Of a DNA stretch of 10,052 nt, positions 1 through 5,640 are shown in pieces. Under the pieces are notes generated by a model. The model was given only the letters and a program-made list of their open reading frames with translations, was not told the DNA's origin and did no database searches. This stretch comes from Candidatus Bathyarchaeota archaeon (GTDB taxonomy: Archaea > Thermoproteota > Bathyarchaeia > TCS64), in NCBI GenBank assembly GCA_016867505.1, contig VGJH01000024.1, positions 1 to 10,052 of the forward strand, in the 5' to 3' direction. Every line of letters starts with the position of its first letter. Position 1 is the stretch's first letter. Position numbers and translations under genes: made by a program.

Positions 1-184
1 GGGATTTGATTATGGGTCTGAATTGTTCCCAGTTGATCTGTTTTTCGGCTTTGGCTAGTTTGTCTCCTAGTCGGGCTGTTTTTTGGTAGATTTTTTTCAG
101 GATATGGGTGTCGAAGGACTCTATGGTGTCTTTGTGTCTGTTTTGATCTTTAAGTTTAACTGAGTGGGTGAAAAAACAGGTTAA
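1..184 (-). mobile_element. IS5/IS1182-like transposase, N-terminal fragment, cut by the left window edge
   Basis: The minus strand is open from a TGA at 187-185 to the left edge. The frame contains KKIYQKTARLGDKLAK followed by INWEQFRPII, which resembles the N-terminus of DDE transposases of the IS5/IS1182 type, where a short helical region is followed by an [ID/IN]WE.FRP.. motif. The catalytic DDE residues would lie outside the window. The frame has no ATG, GTG or TTG codon before the motif, so the copy is truncated at its 5' end, uses a rare start, or has a frameshift. Losing one base of the T6 run (plus-strand A6 at 171-176) would join it to a TTG at 188-186. No terminal inverted repeat can be defined because the other end of the element is not visible. 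The family call rests on motif recognition alone. Confidence 0.55.
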
Positions 185-219
185 TCAAAATCCTCTATAA
201 TTTTATTTTCTTAATAATC

Positions 220-227
220 AAAAAAAA
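220..227 (-). terminator. T8 terminator after the pilin gene
   Basis: The plus strand shows eight A residues at 220-227, giving a T8 run on the minus strand immediately after the pilin stop codon (231-229). A run of T without a required hairpin is the usual archaeal intrinsic terminator. Confidence 0.55.
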
Positions 228-228
228 C

Positions 229-720
229 CTAAGTTAATTCAAACATTTTGGTATAATCCATGCCATTTGCACTATGTAACCTAATGTTAACCGTTGTACC
301 TGAAGATAGGGTTCTGTAACCTCCACCGCCACTTGAATTTGGAGCACGAATTAGAATATAGATATTACCTGTTGATCCACTCTGTAATAATAAGCCAGAG
401 GGATTTATGCTACAGACTGCTTTTTTAGGTTCAGGGATGCTTGTTGAGTATCCATCAACTTCAATATTGTTTAAATAAACTTGAATAATGTTTGCTTGTT
501 GTGTTCCAGTATTTTTTACAGTAAATGTAACATTCCAATAAGGAGCAGTTCCTTCAACATACACGCATACTGCTGGGTTTATCTCGACTTTTTCAAATTT
601 TGTGTAACTGCTTGAAACTCCTCCCATCCAATAAGCAACTGCTACTGATATTGTTATGGCGACAGCAACAAGAATAACCGTAGCAATGACCGGGCTTACT
701 CCCTTTCGCGTTTCAACCAT
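229..720 (-). CDS. Archaeal type IV pilin-like protein with class III signal peptide
   Basis: This 163-residue protein is a probable subunit of an archaeal type IV pilus or pilus-like surface filament. Its start RKGVSPVIATVILVAVA is the classic archaeal pilin N-terminal domain: basic residues R5-K6, a prepilin-peptidase site after G7, then a hydrophobic helix (about 8-32) that anchors the precursor and later forms the filament core. The rest (about 40-163) is polar and beta-rich with a CARDB-like look (FTVKNTG). C52 and C103 could form a disulfide, N63 and N128 sit in N-glycosylation sequons, and a SSGGGG stretch (129-134) forms a flexible loop. A GTGAT Shine-Dalgarno (729-725) lies four bases before the ATG. 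No pilus assembly ATPase or prepilin peptidase is nearby, so it is an orphan pilin gene in this window; an adhesion role is inference. Confidence 0.85.
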   Translation of the reverse strand: MVETRKGVSPVIATVILVAVAITISVAVAYWMGGVSSSYTKFEKVEINPAVCVYVEGTAPYWNVTFTVKNTGTQQANIIQVYLNNIEVDGYSTSIPEPKKAVCSINPSGLLLQSGSTGNIYILIRAPNSSGGGGYRTLSSGTTVNIRLHSANGMDYTKMFELT

Positions 721-724
721 TTAA

Positions 725-767
725 ATCACTTTATTAATTTTACAGAAAAAGGTGAGCTTGATTATAC
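725..767 (-). promoter_or_regulatory. Pilin promoter (TATA) and Shine-Dalgarno
   Basis: Read on the minus strand, TATAAT (766-761) sits about 45 bases before the ATG. An archaeal start point about 26 bases downstream falls near 738, giving a leader of about 18 bases. That leader holds GTGAT (729-725), complementary to the 16S rRNA 3' end. The region is shared with the divergent plus-strand gene starting at 863. Confidence 0.45.
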
Positions 768-824
768 GTAAATAGATTATCGAGTCCTCATCTAGTTTAG
801 TAATTAATTTAATGGTTCCTTTTT

Positions 825-841
825 GAAAAAATAATTATAAC
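825..841 (+). promoter_or_regulatory. TATA-type promoter of the spermidine-synthase-like gene
   Basis: The A/T stretch AAAAATAATTATAAC is centred about 30 bases before the ATG at 863. The predicted start point, about 26 bases downstream of the TATA centre, falls just before the start codon. No Shine-Dalgarno precedes the ATG, so leaderless or nearly leaderless translation is likely. This is by eye; no start site is known. Confidence 0.45.
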
Positions 842-845
842 CTAT

Positions 846-860
846 CATTACATCGTAATG
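846..860 (+). repeat. 15-bp inverted repeat between TATA box and start codon
   Basis: CATTAC (846-851) and GTAATG (855-860) are exact inverted copies separated by ATC. The repeat ends two bases before the start codon and covers the expected transcription start. A repressor bound there would block initiation, so it is a candidate operator. A hairpin in a very short leader is less likely because most of it may not be transcribed. Confidence 0.45.
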
Positions 861-862
861 TT

Positions 863-2518
863 ATGGCTGCTACAAAGAATTTTAAAATTTGGGGTGTTAG
901 ATTCAATGTTTTCATTTCTGGTGCAGTTGTTATGGCTTTAGAACTTGTGGCAAGTAGGCTTCTTGCACCTACTTTTGGTGATAGTATCTTTGTTTGGGGT
1001 AACTTAATTGGAGTTGTTATGATTGGGCTTTCTATTGGTTATTATTTTGGCGGTAAAATTGCAGATAGAATGCCTAGTTACAGAACTTTTTCAATGATAA
1101 TTTTGGTTGCTGGCATTTTTATTTTGTTAATACCTGCGTCATATTCGTTTATTATTGAATTAATACTTTGGTCTGGGCTTGGAGATAGATATGGTCCATT
1201 AATTGCTTGTTTACTCATCTTAGGTGCTCCAACTGTTCTTCTTGGCATGGTTTCTCCTTATTCAATTAAATTATCTGCAGATGATTTTGTTAGAGTGGGT
1301 GGGATCTCTGGAGGATTATACTCAATCTCAACTGCAGGAAGCATTTTGGGTACTTTTTTCACTGTTTTTGTATTAATTCCAACCTTTGGAGTGAGAACAA
1401 TACTAATTTCACTTGGTTTAATTTTGGTAATTGTTTCTATGTTAGGGTTATTCTGGGTTGAACGAATTCTTAGCCTATTACTTATTTTGTTGTTAATAGT
1501 TCCTCCAAATTTTTTATCTAATCCAGGCTCAAGTGGGATTCTATACAGTAAAGAAACTCCTTACTCAACCTTAACAATAATTGATAGTAGTGATATTCGC
1601 ACTCTTTATTTAAACAATCTTGCTCATAGTGCGATGTATCTTAACGGTTCAACTAACTCGGTTTACAAATACACTGATTACTTTAACTTAGGCTTCGCTT
1701 TCAATCCAAGAATAAGAAATGTATTATTTATTGGAGGCGGTGGTTTTTCTGGTCCAAAACAATTTTTAGAATATTATCCGACCGTTAATGTTGATGTGGT
1801 TGAGATTGATCCAGATGTTGTTTCTGCTGCAGTAGAGTTTTTTGGAGTGATCTCCAGTTCACGGTTAAGAATCTACGTTGAAGATGGAAGAACTGTATTA
1901 AACAAATTAGGGAGCTACGATCTTATCGTCCTTGATGCCTACTCTAAATCATATGTTCCTTTTCATCTCATGACTTATGAGTTCTTTAATGAATTATCGA
2001 ATCATCTTTCATCAGATGGATTAATTTTATCAAATTTAATTTCATCTTATATTGGTGATACTTCTAATCTAATGAGAGCTGAATATAAAACTGTCAACCT
2101 TATTTTTCCCCAGGTTTATATTTTTTACACATCAAGTCCTTATAAAGCTCAATTACAAAATCTGATACTTGTAGCAACAAAAAATATTTTCAGATATAAT
2201 ACAGATATATTAAGCCAAAATGCTTTAACAGCTTCAAAGAATGGTATGTTAATCAGTCAATATGCAAAAACCCTCTTTGATTCTATAATTAATACAAGCG
2301 ATGTACCAATTTTAACGGATGACTTTGCCCCTACAGAAAACTTATTGAATCCAATAACCTTAGCACCCTACGAATTTGGAGGAGAACGACTGCCTAAAAG
2401 TGTTTTTAATCCTTTTTTAATTGCAGGTGTATGGCTTGTTGCTTTTACCTCAATTTATTTTATATATTCATCAATATGGAAGGAACATGTTTTAAAACAA
2501 AAGAATGTACAAGTATAA
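863..2518 (+). CDS. Membrane-bound spermidine-synthase-like protein (fused membrane domain plus SAM-fold domain)
   Basis: This 551-residue protein belongs to the family often named fused MFS/spermidine synthase. About seven hydrophobic segments fill residues 14-215, including the family hallmarks ALELVASRLLAP (25-36) and GGLYSISTAGSILGTF (150-165). A cytosolic-type Rossmann domain follows (about 225-500): the glycine loop GGGG at 291-294, E314 in VVEIDPD for the ribose of the nucleoside cofactor, EDGR at 340-343, and LDAYSKSYVPFHL at 357-369. A final hydrophobic helix (517-539) is likely a C-terminal anchor. True spermidine synthases have GGGDG and an acidic DSTDP-type loop that holds the polyamine; here these are GGGGF and DAYSKS, so aminopropyl transfer to putrescine is doubtful. 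The actual substrate is unknown. The start at 863 is chosen because the TATA box fits it and membrane segment 1 follows at the usual distance. Confidence 0.85.
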   Translation: MAATKNFKIWGVRFNVFISGAVVMALELVASRLLAPTFGDSIFVWGNLIGVVMIGLSIGYYFGGKIADRMPSYRTFSMIILVAGIFILLIPASYSFIIELILWSGLGDRYGPLIACLLILGAPTVLLGMVSPYSIKLSADDFVRVGGISGGLYSISTAGSILGTFFTVFVLIPTFGVRTILISLGLILVIVSMLGLFWVERILSLLLILLLIVPPNFLSNPGSSGILYSKETPYSTLTIIDSSDIRTLYLNNLAHSAMYLNGSTNSVYKYTDYFNLGFAFNPRIRNVLFIGGGGFSGPKQFLEYYPTVNVDVVEIDPDVVSAAVEFFGVISSSRLRIYVEDGRTVLNKLGSYDLIVLDAYSKSYVPFHLMTYEFFNELSNHLSSDGLILSNLISSYIGDTSNLMRAEYKTVNLIFPQVYIFYTSSPYKAQLQNLILVATKNIFRYNTDILSQNALTASKNGMLISQYAKTLFDSIINTSDVPILTDDFAPTENLLNPITLAPYEFGGERLPKSVFNPFLIAGVWLVAFTSIYFIYSSIWKEHVLKQKNVQV

Positions 2519-2525
2519 AGATGCA

Positions 2526-2540
2526 TTTTTTATAATTTTT
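2526..2540 (+). terminator. T-rich stretch after 2518: terminator and possible TATA box of the next gene
   Basis: T6 (2526-2531) and T5 (2536-2540) flank ATAA, eight bases after the stop of the upstream gene. The T runs fit an archaeal terminator. The same bases read TTTATAAT, which would put a start point near 2558 and give the next gene a leader of about 26 bases. The two roles are not exclusive and the sequence does not decide between them. Confidence 0.4.
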
Positions 2541-2583
2541 GGTTTAACTTGAATACTTATTAATTCGCTCTTAATGTAGAACT

Positions 2584-3234
2584 ATGTCTGGTGTTAGATG
2601 TATGGGTCTAATCAATTATTTTGAGGAAAATACGATGATTAATAGGATAAATGCTTATTTTAAAGTTAGAAAAGAAGAAAAGTTTTGGCGTGCTTTTAGC
2701 ATTATTTTATTGACCTCAATATTTACTGCAGCAACCTCATACCTAAACTTAACAAGAACGATCATTACCCTGACAAATTCATCCCCTGGTGGGCTTTTCT
2801 ATGGCTTGGTGGTTGCTGCATCAATAATTACAACTTTTTTTGGGTGGTTTCTATCAAACCTATTGTATAAAGGTATTAGTCTCCTTTTTGGAGCTAATGG
2901 TAGTCTTAAAAGAATGTTGACTTTAAGCGGATATGCATCTATACCGATGCTCATTCAGTCAGCATCAAGGTTTGTTTATTTTTTTGTAAGTGGTGAGAAA
3001 CCAGTTTTACTCATTAATGAGGGCTTAATTGGGGTAATTTCAGAACACTTTACTATATTTAAAATTTTAACTTTAATATTAACTTCATATGCTATTTCAG
3101 AGAATTATTCAATATCTTTTAAAAAGTCATTATTAATCGCTTTTTCACCATTGATATTAATAACTTTAATACGATCCATTTTATCATCTTTTTTTGGAGT
3201 CAGATTAGATAGAAATAATATACTTTTCAATTAA
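2584..3234 (+). CDS. Yip1-family integral membrane protein
   Basis: This 216-residue protein has five hydrophobic segments (about 37-54, 71-95, 112-134, 157-171 and 182-203) after a charged N-terminus (KVRKEEKFWRAF, 27-38). The block GANGSLKRMLTLSGYASIP (103-121) between segments 2 and 3 is the signature of the Yip1 domain, where a G.G.[FL]K loop leads into a [GS]YA.IP motif. Archaeal Yip1-like proteins sit in the cell membrane and have no established biochemical role, so none is given. The annotated ATG at 2584 has no clear Shine-Dalgarno. Met7 (2602) is preceded by GGTG (2590-2593) at eight bases and is an alternative start giving 210 residues. It follows the spermidine-synthase-like gene by 65 bp and may have its own promoter. 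Confidence 0.75.
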   Translation: MSGVRCMGLINYFEENTMINRINAYFKVRKEEKFWRAFSIILLTSIFTAATSYLNLTRTIITLTNSSPGGLFYGLVVAASIITTFFGWFLSNLLYKGISLLFGANGSLKRMLTLSGYASIPMLIQSASRFVYFFVSGEKPVLLINEGLIGVISEHFTIFKILTLILTSYAISENYSISFKKSLLIAFSPLILITLIRSILSSFFGVRLDRNNILFN

Positions 3235-3263
3235 ACCTTAAATCTAAAAAATTTTTGATAATG

Positions 3264-3270
3264 TTATAAA
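3264..3270 (+). promoter_or_regulatory. TATA box of the M24 peptidase gene
   Basis: TTATAAA is centred about 32 bases before the ATG at 3299. The expected start point near 3293 gives at most a six-base leader, consistent with the lack of a Shine-Dalgarno. It would drive the peptidase and the tightly spaced gene behind it. Confidence 0.45.
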
Positions 3271-3298
3271 CTCTAATGGAATATTATTTCTGATTGGC

Positions 3299-4438
3299 AT
3301 GGATTTTAAAAGTAGATTAGAAACCATTCGCAGTAAAATGCGAGAAAATGGAATTGATTTATTATACCTACGTAAAGAGGCTGATCTATTCTACCTAACT
3401 GGTATTACACGTTCAGGGCCTTCAATGACTGACCATAATTCTTATGGTGATTATGTTCAAGGAGCATACATTGGTGTTGATGAAGGATTTATTCTACTAG
3501 GACCTAGAATGGGTGGAAGAGGATGGTTGAAAGAGGCTGAAGATAAACCCTTCATTGATGAAGTAAGAATCTTGGATGAAACTGAAAGCCCAAAAAAGGT
3601 TATGGAAGAAATTCTTAAAAAAATTAATGGTAAAGTGAATCATGCTCTTGTGGATAATCGTGCTTGGTCTCATACATTAATCCTAATGCATGAGATTTTA
3701 CCAAAGCTCAAAGTGACTCCTGCTTCGAATTATATCTCCCCAATGAGGATGATTAAAACCAATGAAGAAGTTGAGATTATGAAGGAGATTGGTAAAATCA
3801 CAGATGTTGTTTATAGAAAAGTTGTTGATTCAATTAAAAGAGGACAAACAAGTTTAGATGTCGCTACAGAGGTTGATTATCAATTTAAAAAACATGGTGC
3901 TGATTATACGAGTTTTGTCAGTACAGTTAGTTTAAGAAATCCAAAATACCCTACACCTGGAACTAAATCCCGTGTTATTGAAGATGGTGATGTAATCTCC
4001 TTCGATTTTGGAGGATTCTATAAAGGTTATTGTAGTGATTTTGGTAGAATAATCTATGTTGGTAAACCAACTCCTAAGGATGTAATTGATATTCATAGCA
4101 AGGTAATGGAAGCCCAGTCTGCAGCAATAGAGAAAATGATTGATGGAACTATAACTGCACAAGACTTAGATAAAATTGCACGAGGAATCATTGAAAAAGC
4201 AGGATATGGCCCATATTTTGGTCACAGGCTTGGGCATGGAATAGGTGTAACAGTTCATGAGCCACCCTTCCTTTACATCCCAGACGAGACAATTCTCAGG
4301 TCAGGCATGTGCTTTACAATTGAGCCCAGCATATTGTTACCAAATAGTTGGTCTGCTAGAGTAGAAGATGTTGTCATGGTAACTAAGAAAGGTGGAGAGC
4401 CTTTCAGCAAATACAGTTCAGAAATTACAATATTATAA
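3299..4438 (+). CDS. M24-family aminopeptidase (Xaa-Pro aminopeptidase/dipeptidase type)
   Basis: This 379-residue cytosolic metallopeptidase probably removes N-terminal residues before proline or cleaves Xaa-Pro dipeptides. The N-terminal creatinase-like domain (about 1-150) contains the typical IDLLYLRKEADLFYLTGI opening (19-36). The pita-bread catalytic domain (about 155-379) has all five dinuclear metal ligands: D236 (FDFG), D247 (CSDFGR; the D-x10-D spacing is normal), H313 (GHGIG), E342 (TIEPS) and E356 (RVEDVV). H309 and the VHEPP motif match substrate-binding positions of the family. Length is normal for archaeal PepQ/PepP-like proteins. Whether it acts on dipeptides or longer peptides cannot be told from the sequence, so no symbol is given. 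Translation of the next gene starts within about 11 bases of its stop, suggesting co-transcription. Confidence 0.9.
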   Translation: MDFKSRLETIRSKMRENGIDLLYLRKEADLFYLTGITRSGPSMTDHNSYGDYVQGAYIGVDEGFILLGPRMGGRGWLKEAEDKPFIDEVRILDETESPKKVMEEILKKINGKVNHALVDNRAWSHTLILMHEILPKLKVTPASNYISPMRMIKTNEEVEIMKEIGKITDVVYRKVVDSIKRGQTSLDVATEVDYQFKKHGADYTSFVSTVSLRNPKYPTPGTKSRVIEDGDVISFDFGGFYKGYCSDFGRIIYVGKPTPKDVIDIHSKVMEAQSAAIEKMIDGTITAQDLDKIARGIIEKAGYGPYFGHRLGHGIGVTVHEPPFLYIPDETILRSGMCFTIEPSILLPNSWSARVEDVVMVTKKGGEPFSKYSSEITIL

Positions 4439-4448
4439 GGTGCACTCA

Positions 4449-5537
4449 TTGGAGAACGATGTTTATGATTGGTTAATCAAAAATGCTGGACCAATCATAA
4501 AATATCGAACACAAAAAGAATTTAAAGAGGAGGACGCCAGCAAATTTGAAGATGATTTACTCTCCTCAAGATTAGTTACTCAACAGTTAAAATTTTTAAA
4601 ATTTTCAGTATCACCAACCTCCTTACACCACTCTAAACCTGAAGCTTTCGAGAATTGTATGGGGCGATTATTCGAATTTGGCTTAAAGAAAGGAATAGCT
4701 GCTTTGGATGATCGTATTCAACCCTACTTAGATTGGCTAGATGAAATTGAATTATCAAAAGGTAATCCTGTACCATTTTCATGGTTTTATTTATCATTAA
4801 TTGCTGGCTACTTAGCAATGACTGGTTACTCTAATCATAAAGAAGTCAATTACATTATAAGAAAAAGATTAGAAAATGCAGTATCTTTTACTGAAATAAA
4901 AAATTTTAATGAAATTTACATTAATCCAGAAAAAATTGGTAAAATTCCTAAAAACTTTCGAGAACGACCGATACTAAATCCTGAAATTATTAAAGAGCAT
5001 GCAATTTTACCAAATATTCATGACTTTCACTGTTTCCTTCACACACCAAGTCTATTAAATGAGATGGATACCAAGGTTAAAATCGAGACTTTAGTTGACT
5101 TTATTTTATCACCTGAATATCAAAAACTGGAACCAGGCTATGGAATTCTTTATCAACCAGATACCAGGAGATTTTATTCTGCTGGTTGGAGTATTCATCT
5201 ATTTGGTTACCCCTTTGAAAATGACTTTAATGAGAAGATGCAAAAATCAATATGTTTTGATAAATCAAATCTGTTAAGGCTAAGTCTATTAAATAGATTG
5301 GGGAAATGTAGAAACCATCCATGGTTTAAGAATAATATAAAAAAATTAAAATCTTATGAAATAAATGATGGGATTTTTCAATTTCCCCGAGAGATGATCC
5401 CACAAAACAATTCGGGATATTGGGTTTCAGGAAGAGCACTTGGGCTTGAAGAAAAACGCTCCACAAAAAAAGCGCTACAGATTGAATCAACTTTTAGATT
5501 TTATGAAATAACTAAATGCAAATATTCTATTTTATAA
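4449..5537 (+). CDS. Unrecognised soluble protein, co-transcribed with the M24 peptidase
   Basis: I do not recognise a characterised family. From the TTG at 4449 it is 362 residues, with no signal peptide or membrane segment. The N-terminus VYDWLIKNAGPIIKYRT (5-21) is followed by mainly helical sequence, with GRLFEFGLKKG (72-82), DDRIQPYLDWL (87-97) and, near residue 230, YGILYQPDTRRFYSAGW followed by SIHLFGYP. The repeated helix pairs loosely suggest an alpha/alpha toroid or helical-repeat fold, which is only an impression. Start choice: the frame is open from a GTG at 4392 that overlaps the peptidase by 47 bases, and another GTG lies at 4440. The TTG at 4449 is preferred because GGTG (4439-4442) lies six bases before it and it begins 11 bases after the peptidase stop. 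A role linked to the peptidase is inferred from spacing alone. Confidence 0.75.
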   Translation: MENDVYDWLIKNAGPIIKYRTQKEFKEEDASKFEDDLLSSRLVTQQLKFLKFSVSPTSLHHSKPEAFENCMGRLFEFGLKKGIAALDDRIQPYLDWLDEIELSKGNPVPFSWFYLSLIAGYLAMTGYSNHKEVNYIIRKRLENAVSFTEIKNFNEIYINPEKIGKIPKNFRERPILNPEIIKEHAILPNIHDFHCFLHTPSLLNEMDTKVKIETLVDFILSPEYQKLEPGYGILYQPDTRRFYSAGWSIHLFGYPFENDFNEKMQKSICFDKSNLLRLSLLNRLGKCRNHPWFKNNIKKLKSYEINDGIFQFPREMIPQNNSGYWVSGRALGLEEKRSTKKALQIESTFRFYEITKCKYSIL

Positions 5538-5540
5538 AAA
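5531..5540 (+). promoter_or_regulatory. Strong TATA box before the beta-propeller gene
   Basis: TTTATAAAAA is close to the ideal archaeal TATA box and overlaps the last codons and stop of the upstream gene. The start point predicted about 26 bases downstream (near 5562) gives an unusually long leader of about 80 bases before the ATG at 5641, in contrast to the short leaders elsewhere in the window. Confidence 0.45.
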
Positions 5541-5625
5541 AACCCTGAAGAAGCCTGTTCGAAGGATAAGAACAAGCTCACTGTTATGTTCTAATGATTA
5601 GGATTAAGTCTTCTACTGTAGGGTT
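5541..5625 (+). other. Inverted-repeat region in the leader of the beta-propeller gene
   Basis: AACCCT (5541-5546) with GAAGA (5547-5551) can pair with AGGGTT (5620-5625) and TCTTC (5609-5613), leaving a six-base bulge. Inside it, TGTTC (5556-5560) pairs with GAACA (5570-5574); GAACA can alternatively pair with TGTTC at 5587-5591. If transcription starts near 5562 the outer stem would lie partly upstream of the RNA, so its meaning depends on the true start. It could be a folded leader, an operator, or a terminator-like end of the previous transcript. It matches no RNA family I know. Confidence 0.35.
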
Positions 5626-5640
5626 ATTATACAGATACAT

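Noticed and set aside
3932..4162. Minus-strand open frame of 76 codons inside the M24 peptidase gene
   Set aside because: It lies opposite the metal-binding core of a strongly supported gene and its translation is Ser/Ile/Cys-rich low-quality sequence with no recognisable motif.
4392..4448. Upstream GTG starts (4392, 4440) for the unknown protein
   Set aside because: The first would overlap the peptidase gene by 47 bases without a Shine-Dalgarno, and the second overlaps the GGTG that fits as ribosome site for the TTG at 4449. They are possible but less likely.
5541..5640. tRNA or box C/D RNA in the spacer (GTTCGAAGG looks like a T-loop; CTGA and ATGATTA look like D and C boxes)
   Set aside because: No acceptor, anticodon or D-arm pairing surrounds the GTTCGAA, and the CTGA lies before rather than after the C-like box, the wrong order for a C/D RNA.
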